Assembly (NCBI GenBank): GCA_031362985.1
Contig: JANLTO010000027.1
Location: 5,611 to 69,610, forward strand
From: SHZL01 sp031362985
Lineage (GTDB): Bacteria > Pseudomonadota > Gammaproteobacteria > Xanthomonadales > SZUA-36
Length of the DNA stretch: 64,000 nucleotides
Direction: 5' to 3'
Shown here: one piece after another, positions 37,001-45,562 of the stretch
How the letters are laid out: each line of letters opens with the position of its first letter
How positions within the stretch are numbered: position 1 is the first letter of the stretch
Notes under the pieces: generated by a model
Databases searched by the model: none
Told to the model about the DNA's origin: nothing
What the model saw: only the letters and a program-made list of their open reading frames with translations
Position numbers and translations under genes: made by a program

Positions 37001-37933
37001 ATGTCGGCATTGATCTGCGGTTCCATGGCTTATGACACCATCATGGTGTTCCCGGAGGCATTCAGAAATCACATTCTTCCGGACAAGTTACACATGCTGA
37101 ACGTGTCTTTCCTGGTGCCGAAAATGCGCCGCGAGTTTGGCGGGGTGGCCGGAAACATTGCCTACAACCTCAAACTGCTGGGCGGCACGCCCTACCCCAT
37201 GGCCACCGTGGGCGATGATTTTGGCCCCTACCGCGAACACCTGGATAAACTCGGCATTTCCACGCGCTACGTGCGCCACCTGCCGGGTGAGTTCACCCCC
37301 CAAGCCTTCATCACTACTGACATCGAAGACAACCAGATCACCGCGTTCCACCCCGGTGCCATGATGCACAGCCATCTTAACCACGTCAGCCAAAGCGAAG
37401 GCATCAAGATGGGCCTCGTGGGGCCAGACGGAAAACAGGCCATGCTACAGCACAGCGCCGATTTCAAGGCCGCCGGTATTCCGCACATCTTCGACCCCGG
37501 CCAGGCCATGCCCCTGTTCGATGGCGCGGAACTGCGGCAAATGATTGCAGAGGCCAGGTGGGTAGTGCTCAACGATTACGAATTCCAGCTGCTGCAGGAG
37601 CGTACCGGCATGAACGGGCGCGCCATTGCCAGCCAGGTCGAGGCACTGATTGTCACACGTGGCGGCGAGGGGTCCACCGTCATTACCGCGGACGAGGAAA
37701 TAGAGATCACCGCCGTCAAGGCAGAGTCCGTCAAGGATCCCACCGGTTGCGGCGATGCCCACCGCGCCGGCCTGATCCATGGCCTGCTCAATGACCTCGA
37801 CCTGGTCACTACCTGCCGCATTGGCTCGCTCATGGGCGCCATCAAGATCGCCCACCAGGGCCCGCAGAACCACACGCCCAGCCTGACGGAGATCGAGCAG
37901 CGGTTTCTGGATGCGTATGGGTACAGGTTCTGA
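37001..37933 (+). CDS. PfkB-family carbohydrate/nucleoside kinase (adenosine kinase-like)
   Basis: 310 residues from ATG 37001, with CAGGA at 36991-36995; the frame also opens from 36929 but that part is leader repeat. PfkB features: the early GG motif REFGGVAGNIAYNLKLLGG, VGDDFGPYREHLDKLGI, and the C-terminal DPTGCGDAHRAGLIHGL. The last is a variant of the usual DTTGAGDAF, with the catalytic Asp kept. Phosphorylates a sugar or nucleoside hydroxyl with ATP; the substrate is not predictable. Members next to mreB are annotated as adenosine or carbohydrate kinases. Divergent from mreB. Confidence 0.85.
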   Translation: MSALICGSMAYDTIMVFPEAFRNHILPDKLHMLNVSFLVPKMRREFGGVAGNIAYNLKLLGGTPYPMATVGDDFGPYREHLDKLGISTRYVRHLPGEFTPQAFITTDIEDNQITAFHPGAMMHSHLNHVSQSEGIKMGLVGPDGKQAMLQHSADFKAAGIPHIFDPGQAMPLFDGAELRQMIAEARWVVLNDYEFQLLQERTGMNGRAIASQVEALIVTRGGEGSTVITADEEIEITAVKAESVKDPTGCGDAHRAGLIHGLLNDLDLVTTCRIGSLMGAIKIAHQGPQNHTPSLTEIEQRFLDAYGYRF

Positions 37934-37963
37934 GGCGGCTAGCTGCTTCACAGAATTCAGGCT

Positions 37964-37986
37964 AATTCAAAATCCAATTTTGAATT
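37964..37986. other. Perfect 10-bp hairpin after the kinase gene
   Basis: AATTCAAAAT (37964-37973) pairs with ATTTTGAATT (37977-37986) around a 3-nt loop. It starts 30 bp after the kinase stop. It lacks a following T-tract, so it is a weak terminator candidate or a binding site. 37934-38098 contains nothing else recognisable. Confidence 0.5.
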
Positions 37987-38098
37987 GTCCTGGATCCCGG
38001 AGAGGGCCCTTCCGCAAGAACGAGGCAACTCAAGGGTTTCCGTCACAGTAGCTCAGTTCGGTTGCAATTTGCTTGCTTCGGTAATACCATTTCAAGCA

Positions 38099-38341
38099 AT
38101 GAAAACCATCACGCTCAAAGCAGATAAAAAGTTCGATGCGGAACTCACCGAACTGGCCGCTCGCCTGGATACCACCAAAAGCGCGGTCATCCGCGAGGCC
38201 GTGGGTGAATACCGGGCGAAACTTGATCGTGACGCCATGCGTGCCAGGCTCCAGGAGCTGTCGCGGCGACTGCGCGAACAAACGCTGGAGGCCATCGAAG
38301 ATTTTGACGACACCATCGCAGACGGCCTTGATGACGCCTAA
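38099..38341 (+). CDS. Ribbon-helix-helix (CopG-type) antitoxin
   Basis: 80 residues from ATG 38099. N-terminal ribbon-helix-helix DNA-binding part: MKTITLKADKKFDAELTELAARLDTTKSAVIREAVGEY, with the beta strand followed by two helices. The acidic C-terminus (LEAIEDFDDTIADGLDDA) probably wraps the toxin. It overlaps the following MazF/PemK-type gene by 11 bp, the normal antitoxin-first order, and likely represses its own promoter. The frame continues upstream without family similarity, so this ATG was chosen. Confidence 0.82.
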   Translation: MKTITLKADKKFDAELTELAARLDTTKSAVIREAVGEYRAKLDRDAMRARLQELSRRLREQTLEAIEDFDDTIADGLDDA

Positions 38342-38681
38342 GCGCGGGTCGATCTATCTGGCCAATTTCAACCCCGCAAAAGGTAGCGAGCCTGGCAAGG
38401 TTCGACCCTGCCTGGTGATTCAAACAGATTCTCTGAACGAAAGTGGACACCGGACAATCGCCGTGCTGCCTCTAACCACCAGAATTTTGGACAACGCACT
38501 ACCCATGCGGGTGACCATTGAAGCACGTGACAATCTCAGGCAAACCTCGCAAATCATGCTTGATCAGATCCGTGCCTTCGACGTTGGCAGGTTCACTAGC
38601 GACGCACTTACGGTTCTTAATGACACCGAAATGGGCCTGGTCGAAGAAGGTTTGCGAATACTTCTGGTGCTCGAATACTAG
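38331..38681 (+). CDS. MazF/PemK-type toxin (mRNA endoribonuclease)
   Basis: 116 residues from ATG 38331. Typical PemK/MazF core: RGSIYLANFNPAKGSEPGKVRPCLVIQTD at the N-terminus (beta strands plus the substrate-binding loop with E-x-x-K-x-R-P). Then TIAVLPLTT and the downstream QIMLDQIRAFDVGRF containing the conserved D-Q-I-R segment. Cleaves RNA and is neutralised by the co-encoded antitoxin. The overlap of 11 bp with the antitoxin gene indicates coupling. Confidence 0.88.
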   Translation: MTPKRGSIYLANFNPAKGSEPGKVRPCLVIQTDSLNESGHRTIAVLPLTTRILDNALPMRVTIEARDNLRQTSQIMLDQIRAFDVGRFTSDALTVLNDTEMGLVEEGLRILLVLEY

Positions 38682-38690
38682 AATTCACAG

Positions 38691-38719
38691 TTGACAATCA
38701 GGGTCAGTGAAAGGAGAAT
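38691..38719 (+). promoter_or_regulatory. Probable promoter of the tRNA-Met gene
   Basis: Perfect TTGACA (38691-38696), 17-bp spacer, GAGAAT (38714-38719, four of six). The expected start is about 60 bp before the tRNA. Located just after the toxin gene. Confidence 0.45.
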
Positions 38720-38784
38720 TTGCGCCCCGCTGCGGCCCTCCGGTTCAGCGGACCAAGCCAGTCGAAAAATGGTCATTCAAAAAT

Positions 38785-38861
38785 GGTGATGTAGCTCAGC
38801 CGGTTAGAGCGCGGCACTCATAATGCTGAGGTCGGTGGTTCGAGTCCACCCATCACCACCA
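38785..38861 (+). tRNA. tRNA-Met (CAT anticodon)
   Basis: 77 nt including an encoded CCA end. Acceptor GGTGATG pairs fully with CATCACC (38851-38857). The D arm has GCTC...GAGC, the anticodon stem CGGCA/TGCTG encloses loop CTCATAA (anticodon CAT), and the T arm GGTGG/CCACC encloses TTCGAGT. The sequence around the anticodon stem resembles elongator tRNA-Met more than the lysidine-modified tRNA-Ile2, which also has CAT; it is not the initiator type, since its acceptor is fully paired. 38862-39027 downstream has no gene. Confidence 0.93.
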
Positions 38862-39027
38862 ATACAATCAATATCTTACGAAACTACCGCTGCAGGATTT
38901 TTCTTTCTGGGTCACCCAGGAAAGCAATAATTTGCTCTTAACTGGATCGCCTCTTCACATTCAATCTCCTTGATCAGGTAATTGGACCCCAAAAACCAGT
39001 GCTACTCAATTACGGCGGGACATCGCC

Positions 39028-39777
39028 TCAATTTCCCATTCTTGGTTTGGCCGTATCGAATATGTTCTTTGCCGCGGAGGGAGCGGGAACGTCCGAAACT
39101 CCTCCGAAAAGAATGGTCACCAAGTCCTCTCCCGTGCGAATCATCAGACCTGTGCCGACCGCCACGGCATCATCGCCGATACCAGTATATGGGCTGGCTA
39201 CTCCCGGTTCATCCTGTTCGGCCATCCCGATGCCCTGCATGGCCCCCACACCCTCGCCCCAGCGGACTGAGAGCTCGACGATGGGGCCGACTTCCGCGGT
39301 TGCCCTGTAGACACATGTTGAATCGTCGATAGCCTCCGCGACCACCGCGGCAGCCAATATTGCCGACATTTCGGCTTCTGATACCAGCGCACAAGCGTTA
39401 GGTCTAATGGCCGCAGGAGTCGTCGATGCGGCACTTTCAGCCTTAGACTCCCTGGTCCGTATTTCATCGCATTGGAGCGCAGCCTTCTCCTCATCACTCA
39501 AAGAATATGAGTTGATATCGAGTTGCCTGACTGTTCCATCCGGATCCAAAAACGCGTTGAACTGATACTGATGCGCGGACCACGACACTACCGCGGGAAA
39601 GGTGGAGGTCGACGGCCCCATGATCGCCACGAGTTGCTCTGTCGTAATGCCCGGCTCTGCCAGACACCACTTGACAGGCCATGCGTCGGCATCGCTCTGA
39701 GCAACGCCGGACGTGTCGCCATCTGAACAGCCCACGGCAGAGACGGCCAACAGGACGCAGAGCGCTATTTTCTTCAT
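39028..39777 (-). CDS. Putative lipoprotein, DUF3558-like
   Basis: 249 residues from ATG 39777 (MKKIALCVLLAVSAVGC). The signal peptide ends in a plausible lipobox (AVGC). The first half (DAWPVKWCLAEPGITTEQLVAIMGPSTST...) resembles small domains that read out a polymorphic value. The second half (PNACALVSEAEMSAILAAAV ... STCVYRAT ... SPYTGIGDDAV ... IRTGEDLVTILFG) resembles DUF3558-type secreted domains. That assignment is tentative. Stands alone between the tRNA and an AT-rich fragment. Confidence 0.65.
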   Translation of the reverse strand: MKKIALCVLLAVSAVGCSDGDTSGVAQSDADAWPVKWCLAEPGITTEQLVAIMGPSTSTFPAVVSWSAHQYQFNAFLDPDGTVRQLDINSYSLSDEEKAALQCDEIRTRESKAESAASTTPAAIRPNACALVSEAEMSAILAAAVVAEAIDDSTCVYRATAEVGPIVELSVRWGEGVGAMQGIGMAEQDEPGVASPYTGIGDDAVAVGTGLMIRTGEDLVTILFGGVSDVPAPSAAKNIFDTAKPRMGN

Positions 39778-39988
39778 GCCAGTCAGTTCCCCTTTGTTGT
39801 TGCGAAGTATCAAGCGATAGCGGAAGTATAAGTCAAACAAACGGCGTGTCGAGCCGCATCGGATTCGCTCAGGGCGCTTTTACCATGGGCACCCCCGGCC
39901 ACTTTGTTTCCTTGGCCTGCGGTCAGGATCACCAGTGCAGCACCAGACCCAAGAGCATTGCAGTGGAAGAGTCAAAAAGCTCCAATAA

Positions 39989-40471
39989 TCAGAGGTCCAA
40001 GTTCCTCACTTTTAGTTGCAATGGCGAAGCCAGGATCTGCATAAAAAACCCACTTGAAGAGACTTCGACGTAATCCGGTGTTCTGACATCGTATAAACCA
40101 TATGACCATAGGTTGCTTGATATATTTTTTGGTATCCATTTTCCATCATGCTCTTTGCTAAAAATCCTCGAGCCATGCTCAAGGGCGATTTCTGTGTTCA
40201 ACCCAGGACCCCACTCGAATACAGATGATATGTTTAGGGTGCTGAAAATCTTCCTGTAGTGATCTTTATAAGAATGAATCGAGGCACACGGGCAACACCC
40301 GTCGTGCTCGCAGGGTAGGCATTTCCCGGGGAATAAGTGCTTACTTTCCATTTCATGAATTCTGCACAGGGTGGTATTGAAGTCGGTCCTGTTATCAAGC
40401 CAATAGTGGAGAAATACGCTATTAGCATATTCCAATACGAGGGACGACAACACGGTCGCGGCGTGCGGCAC
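39989..40471 (-). CDS. Truncated methyltransferase-like ORF in AT-rich DNA
   Basis: The open frame is 160 residues; a second ATG at 40351 would give 120. Contains a cysteine cluster FPGKCLPCEHDGCCPC, then SSVFEWGPGLNTEIALEHGSRIFSKEHDGKWIP. The second segment looks like the start of a Rossmann-type SAM-dependent methyltransferase domain (glycine-rich FEWGPG motif, then an acidic EHD). The domain stops about 45 residues later, far short of a full fold, so the gene is probably a 3'-truncated remnant. The coding strand is clearly more AT-rich than its neighbours, suggesting horizontal acquisition. I do not recognise a specific family. Confidence 0.45.
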   Translation of the reverse strand: MPHAATVLSSLVLEYANSVFLHYWLDNRTDFNTTLCRIHEMESKHLFPGKCLPCEHDGCCPCASIHSYKDHYRKIFSTLNISSVFEWGPGLNTEIALEHGSRIFSKEHDGKWIPKNISSNLWSYGLYDVRTPDYVEVSSSGFFMQILASPLQLKVRNLDL

Positions 40472-40596
40472 TACCTGGGCTGATCAGATATTGGACGCGC
40501 GTTCGATTCCGCATGCAGGAATTACGCTGGTCGGGGTCACCTGCACGCGGACCTGGTCAAAACCAGGTGGCGGCCCCGGACATATCACCGGGCAAA

Positions 40597-43398
40597 TCAC
40601 TCAAAGCCGTCGCGGAAAGTGATTTCCGGCAGCATCTCTACCGCGCCGATATCGCTGCCATCGCCGCCCGCAGCGTTAGCGATGAGCGCCTGGTCATTGG
40701 GCCGCCTGAGGCGGCGCTGGTCGGACAAGTAACCAGAGCGTCCGCCGGCGTCGATCGCGGGACTTCCGGGCAGCAGCTCGACAGTGGTTGTGGCTCCACC
40801 ATTGTCCACTAGCCCGCCGAGCAGGGGGTCGGTGTTGATCTTGTCGGTAGCCTGGTCGAGATAGGTGGCGCTGGCATCGTTGGTCAGGTTGTAGCCGCGC
40901 GAATCGATGGTGGATGGCCCGCCGCCCGTCGTGGTTGCATTCAGGTTCGGGGCGGCGTTGCCCGCCACAATGGAATTGCGCAGGATCGCCGTGGCGATGG
41001 AAGAGCCGCCGCCCGCCGTATGGACGCGCAGGCCACCATCCGCGATGCCGCTGTTACTGGTAATAGTGGTGTTCAGCAGTTCCAGCGTAACGGTAGCTCC
41101 GAATTCACTGACCACAGCGATGCCGGGTGCCTGGCCGCCCACGTTGCCGAAAAATGTCGAGTTGATCACGCGCACGTTTCCCGGTCCGGTTCCTCTTCCC
41201 CGCACGTACAGGGCCCCGCCCAGTCCGGACCCCGAGTTGAGAGCAAAAGTGCTGTTCTTGATCGTGCCGTGACTCATCTCGGCGCCGCCGCCACCTGCCG
41301 CGGTCGAGGTGTTGTTGAACACCTCGACCTCCGTGAGCGAGGTTCTCGCGTGGCTGAAAATGCCGCCGCCGCCGGGAAAGCTCCCGTTGCTGATGGTGAG
41401 ACCGCTGATCGAGAATTCCCGTCCGGCTGCATTGGGCACTTCGAAGACGCGGTAGTTGCCGCCGAGCAGGCGGTGCACGTCGGCCAGTTTTGACCCAGGC
41501 CCCACGATGCTCAGACTGGTGACGATAGCCGGTAAAGCCTCGGAAAGGTTCATGACGCGCAGGACCGAAAAGAAGTCCGTGTCGAACAGGATGTCGTCCT
41601 GGCCGGGTCCATTCGCGTTCGCATCCAGCAGCGCCTGGTGCAAGCTGCCCGGGCCAGGGTCGCCGTGAGTAGTCACCATCAGGACTTGCATTTCCAGCGC
41701 GCCGATATCGCTGCCATCGCCACCGGCCGCGGTGGCAACGCCCGGCGCATCGAAAGCGCGCAACTGGCTGCGCTGGTCACGCTGGTAGCCGGATCGTTCA
41801 CCCGCATCCAGCGCGGGGCTGCCGCCCATCAGCGCGTGGCTTTCGGTCTGGCCCCCGTTGTTGGTGAGCGGGCCGAGTCGGGGGTCGACACCGACCTTGT
41901 CACTGGCCTGGTTAAAATACCCGCCCGTGTCCTCATTGGTCAGGTTGAAGCCGAGCGAGGTGATGGTCATCGGACCGCCACCAAAGTCCAACGTTGCGAT
42001 ATTCGGCACGCTGTTATTCGAAACGATGGTGTTCCGCAGGCTGACGTTGGCGATCGCGTCGACGCCGGACTGCGTGGCGACGAGGATCCCGCCGCCCTCG
42101 CTGGCCGTATTGTTGGCGATCGTGCTGTTGACGATTTCGAGATCTGTCTGTGCGACGCCCGAGGAAAATGCCATTACCGAACTGCCAAATTTCGACCGAT
42201 TCCCGCTGACGGTGGTGTTGATCAATTTCAGCGCGGCGGTCGGGGCGCCCCCAACCACTATCCCTGAACCGTAATAGTCCGTCTCATTGTCGCTGAAGGT
42301 GCAACCTGTGAACTGGTTCCTTCCACCAGACACGGTCACGCCTCCGCCGAAGAACGCGGCACGGTTGCCGGCGACCGTGACATTACGCAGATTCAACTGG
42401 GCCGCAGAGGAGCCAATGCCGCCGCCGTCACCGGTACTATAGCCGTCGCGCACCGTGAGGCCGCTCAAGGTAACCGAACCGGGAGCGTTCACATAGAACA
42501 CCTGACTCAAGCCGTTGCCCGAAATCGTCAACAGGTCCGCGCCGGGGCCTTGTATTGTCATGCTCTCGGCGATGATGAGCTCGTTTCCGCCCAGCGTGAT
42601 GGTTTGTGGCGTGTCAAATAGCGAAGAGAACCGGATCAGGTCGTCATTTCCGGTCGCGATCTCGGCCGCCACGATCGCCTCGCGCAAGGAACAGTCGCTA
42701 TTGCAAACACCATCGTTGGTATCGGCCGTTTTTGTGACGGTAAACACGGTGGGTACGGTGAGGAACAAAGACCAGCCCGTTGCAATGTATCCGTCGTCTA
42801 AAGCCGAGAAATCATCCTGCACATACAGGCTCCAGGTGCCGTTTGGATTGGTGCCGTTGAATACGGTCAGGTCGGCCGGTTCCCGATTCAGAACGGTGGG
42901 CGCCGGGCCGGGAAAGGGATCGGAGAAGTCGGCTGAGTTTTCCTCGTTCGCGTAGTTGGCAGGAAGCACCGTCGCGTCGCTCAGTGTCGTGCCCTGCGGC
43001 ACTGCCGTCGTTGCGGTGGGGCTGAATGTCAGGTTGATATCAGTGACTTTATTGCCGCCGCCCGTGTCCGACATCAGCATCACACGCTGGCCACCGGGGC
43101 CAACCAGCAGCACATCGACGTCCGCGGGGAAACTGTGCGTGAAATTATTCAGACCCACTGCGACCTTGGTGATGACATTGGCGGTGATGCCGCTCACCGC
43201 GATGGTGGACGGATAAGGGGTAGTCGCGCCGCTGACAGGGATGCTAATGGGGGCGTAATTTCCAGAAACGTTGACCGTGGCGGCACTGGCGCTGCCAAAC
43301 GCCCCCGCGAGCGCCAGACCGAGCACCAGCACCCGTGCGAATGGCCTGGGAGCCGCGCCTGGCCGCGTGCAAAACTCAGATTCAAAGCCATCTGCCAT
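40597..43398 (-). CDS. Large secreted beta-helix protein with P-domain and CSLREA domain
   Basis: 933 residues. Signal peptide with a long N-region (cleavage after FGSASA, about residue 39). Residues about 45-215 look like a proprotein-convertase P-type domain (LNNFTHSFPADVDVLLVGPGGQRVMLMSD ... NGTWSLYVQDDF). Next is the CSLREA domain (DGVCNSDCSLREAIVAAE), then two right-handed beta-helix regions. Both helices end with the same block: NNGGQTESHALMGGSPALDAG...GGDGSDIGALEM and DNGGATTTVELLPGSPAIDAG...GGDGSDIGAVEM. The protein ends ITFRDGFE, a C-terminal motif seen on many exported gammaproteobacterial proteins. Probably surface-exposed or released. GGGGA precedes the ATG. Confidence 0.8.
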   Translation of the reverse strand: MADGFESEFCTRPGAAPRPFARVLVLGLALAGAFGSASAATVNVSGNYAPISIPVSGATTPYPSTIAVSGITANVITKVAVGLNNFTHSFPADVDVLLVGPGGQRVMLMSDTGGGNKVTDINLTFSPTATTAVPQGTTLSDATVLPANYANEENSADFSDPFPGPAPTVLNREPADLTVFNGTNPNGTWSLYVQDDFSALDDGYIATGWSLFLTVPTVFTVTKTADTNDGVCNSDCSLREAIVAAEIATGNDDLIRFSSLFDTPQTITLGGNELIIAESMTIQGPGADLLTISGNGLSQVFYVNAPGSVTLSGLTVRDGYSTGDGGGIGSSAAQLNLRNVTVAGNRAAFFGGGVTVSGGRNQFTGCTFSDNETDYYGSGIVVGGAPTAALKLINTTVSGNRSKFGSSVMAFSSGVAQTDLEIVNSTIANNTASEGGGILVATQSGVDAIANVSLRNTIVSNNSVPNIATLDFGGGPMTITSLGFNLTNEDTGGYFNQASDKVGVDPRLGPLTNNGGQTESHALMGGSPALDAGERSGYQRDQRSQLRAFDAPGVATAAGGDGSDIGALEMQVLMVTTHGDPGPGSLHQALLDANANGPGQDDILFDTDFFSVLRVMNLSEALPAIVTSLSIVGPGSKLADVHRLLGGNYRVFEVPNAAGREFSISGLTISNGSFPGGGGIFSHARTSLTEVEVFNNTSTAAGGGGAEMSHGTIKNSTFALNSGSGLGGALYVRGRGTGPGNVRVINSTFFGNVGGQAPGIAVVSEFGATVTLELLNTTITSNSGIADGGLRVHTAGGGSSIATAILRNSIVAGNAAPNLNATTTGGGPSTIDSRGYNLTNDASATYLDQATDKINTDPLLGGLVDNGGATTTVELLPGSPAIDAGGRSGYLSDQRRLRRPNDQALIANAAGGDGSDIGAVEMLPEITFRDGFE

Positions 43399-43584
43399 GA
43401 CAGTCCCCGTTTGATCTCGCCCGGCGACCAGTGTATCCCGCGCGGGACGAAGGATTCAGCAAATATTGCGGGGTAACCCTACGAGGCTGCCGCCAACTGC
43501 GACAACTTCACCGTCGGGTGGGTGATCCACTTCCGATTGCGCTGGCCGGGTTGCAGATTCCCCTGGCGGACGTCCGCGCTCCCC

Positions 43585-44652
43585 CTAGTTGGCCTCAACC
43601 CGAGCCTCGAGGTCCCGGCACACATACCCCGCGGTTTCCAGTGAAAACAAACGCTGCAATGTTTCATCGCCGCTGCCGAGGTTGAGATCGTTCAACTCGT
43701 AATGAAAACTCAGGTCGTTGCAGTCGTTGGCAGTGATTATCACGCTGCCCACCACTTCGCGGTCGGCCGTCTTGGTGCCGAGGAACTGGCCGTTGGTAAC
43801 CAGCTCGATGGGGATGGTGATGCGGGTGTCACCGATTTCGAACTGCGCAGCACCGGTCAGCCACAGCAACTTCCCATCGTTATCGTAGGTGTACCACGAC
43901 AGGAACATCAGGGGATCAAGGCTGTTGGTCAGTTCGGATATGGCAATAACAAATCCCTGATCTGGAACACCGTTGACCACCCAGTTACCCGACAAGCGAC
44001 CGGACAAGGGTATGCGACTGTTGGCATTAAGCGTGTCAAACGTGGAGGGAATTTCAATGGTCCAGGTGCTGTTCAAGCTTGACAGATCCAGTTCGAAGGC
44101 ATCGTTGTATTGTGCTGCCGACATAAACACGTCCGGATCGGAGAAAGTTGAATACAGGGACAGGTTGTCCAGCACATAAATCCAGGTCAACTCGGCGCCG
44201 TTACTGAATTCCTGATAGCCACCAATTACGTGGGCAAAGCCGTCCGGCTCGGTAGCGCTGCCCCAGGTATTGGGCTCCCCCGTGAGGCGCATAGGTATGC
44301 TTTCGCCGTTAACAAAGGCCTGCATTTGGGGGGTGAGATAAAAGGTCTCATCCGGGTTGAGGAATGCGGGAATTTCGAACTCGATCCAGATCACCGAGCG
44401 GTTCGGTTCTGCACAAGCGACCCGATAAACATGGACGTTTACCGGAAGTTCGGTGGACAGGTCGGTTGAGTCGGTCAGGGTCAATTCCTCGTCGTAGACC
44501 CGTTCAACGTTGTCACCATATATAAACGTCTGCGAATCGGGAATCGTAGCGCAACCGGCAGGGTAAGGCGCTGTGGGGTTTTCTATGAAGTTTTCATACG
44601 CCTGGATACTGCAACTGGCGAATAGCAGCCACGCCATAATCAGTGTTCTCAT
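43585..44652 (-). CDS. Secreted protein of unknown function
   Basis: 355 residues from ATG 44652, which has GGGAG seven bases upstream; ATG 44658 two codons earlier is too close to that site. Signal peptide MRTLIMAWLLFASCSIQA. The C-terminal half contains FLSWYTYDNDGKLLWLTGAAQFEIGDTRI and ends ETAGYVCRDLEARVEAN. This matches a pattern I know from uncharacterised exported proteins in gammaproteobacteria ('WYTYDNDGxxLWLxG'), often found with beta-helix proteins. No catalytic motif seen. It is followed by the CSLREA protein on the same strand, 186 bp away; nothing is recognisable in that gap (43399-43584). Confidence 0.65.
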   Translation of the reverse strand: MRTLIMAWLLFASCSIQAYENFIENPTAPYPAGCATIPDSQTFIYGDNVERVYDEELTLTDSTDLSTELPVNVHVYRVACAEPNRSVIWIEFEIPAFLNPDETFYLTPQMQAFVNGESIPMRLTGEPNTWGSATEPDGFAHVIGGYQEFSNGAELTWIYVLDNLSLYSTFSDPDVFMSAAQYNDAFELDLSSLNSTWTIEIPSTFDTLNANSRIPLSGRLSGNWVVNGVPDQGFVIAISELTNSLDPLMFLSWYTYDNDGKLLWLTGAAQFEIGDTRITIPIELVTNGQFLGTKTADREVVGSVIITANDCNDLSFHYELNDLNLGSGDETLQRLFSLETAGYVCRDLEARVEAN

Positions 44653-44912
44653 CTTCATGCTCCCAAAACCCTTGTGGACATCTGCCGGGAATTCAGTTTC
44701 CCTGAAAAGCAGATGGATTGCGAGATTTTGACGATCCGCTGGTGAATGCACGCTGAACGCGCGGCGAGCCATGCTCGTGCACCGCTCCCTCGCGTTGCGC
44801 CCGCTTGCCAACCCCCGTTGCCTAACTCAGAATGCGCACTCAGCTTCCCCCTTGGGAAAAGCCGAGAATCTGCAACCCATTGGCGGCATAAAGGGCACCT
44901 GAAGAAAACACA

Positions 44913-45557
44913 ATGAAGCAGCCGGTAACATTTCTCTGCATCTGCGTTTTTTCATGTGCCCAATTCCTGGGCCAGCAGGCTTTTGCCGGGGAAGTCCAGG
45001 CCGAGCCGGCCACCAGCCCGGCCCCCACCCCAGATCAGCAATCCGCTGAACAACAATCTGCACACGAGCAATCCGCCAAAGACCGGGCCATGCAGCAGGT
45101 GCGTGCCGAACTGGAAAACACCGAACGGCGCTGGTACGGCTTGATTCGTGCCAGGTACAGTAGCTCCCAACTGCTGTCCGTCGGTCTTGGGGCCATTTTC
45201 GTGGAGCAACCCAAAACAGAAAATTGTGCAATCGGCTGCATGCTGCACGGCTGGCAATTTGCAGTGGAACCCGGCGTGTATGGCCTGCAAGGCGGTGTTG
45301 GATGGGGTAGGTTGGCTGGAGAAACCGGGCAGCTAAAGCATTTCATACCCACGGTCTATTACGCGTGGGCGGTACGGGGTGTGGTGCTGCGCACCTGGGG
45401 TGACAGCCGGCCGATAGAGCCGGGCCAGACCTTTGCTGGTTTCGAAGGTAGTTTTTCCATATTGCGGATGAATTTTGCTGCGGCGGTCATGCACTCATTG
45501 TCAGCTAATTCCCCGGACGAGTGGCTCTATTCCGGTAGCATTGGATGGGGGTTTTGA
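44913..45557 (+). CDS. Secreted protein of unknown function
   Basis: 214 residues. Signal peptide MKQPVTFLCICVFSCAQFLGQQAFA, then a linker rich in Q/S/A/P (EPATSPAPTPDQQSAEQQSA). The C-terminal part alternates aromatic and glycine residues and ends SGSIGWGF, suggesting a small beta-barrel or outer-membrane protein (terminal aromatic residue). Followed immediately by the next gene (5 bp), so the two likely form an operon. No family recognised. Confidence 0.6.
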   Translation: MKQPVTFLCICVFSCAQFLGQQAFAGEVQAEPATSPAPTPDQQSAEQQSAHEQSAKDRAMQQVRAELENTERRWYGLIRARYSSSQLLSVGLGAIFVEQPKTENCAIGCMLHGWQFAVEPGVYGLQGGVGWGRLAGETGQLKHFIPTVYYAWAVRGVVLRTWGDSRPIEPGQTFAGFEGSFSILRMNFAAAVMHSLSANSPDEWLYSGSIGWGF

Positions 45558-45562
45558 AGCAA

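Noticed and set aside
37964..37986. Hairpin as intrinsic terminator of the kinase gene
   Set aside because: The stem is AT-rich and no T-run follows it, so it is listed only as a hairpin.
38785..38861. tRNA-Ile2 (CAT, lysidine-modified) instead of tRNA-Met
   Set aside because: The anticodon stem and surrounding bases resemble elongator tRNA-Met; not fully excluded without comparison to the tilS recognition set.
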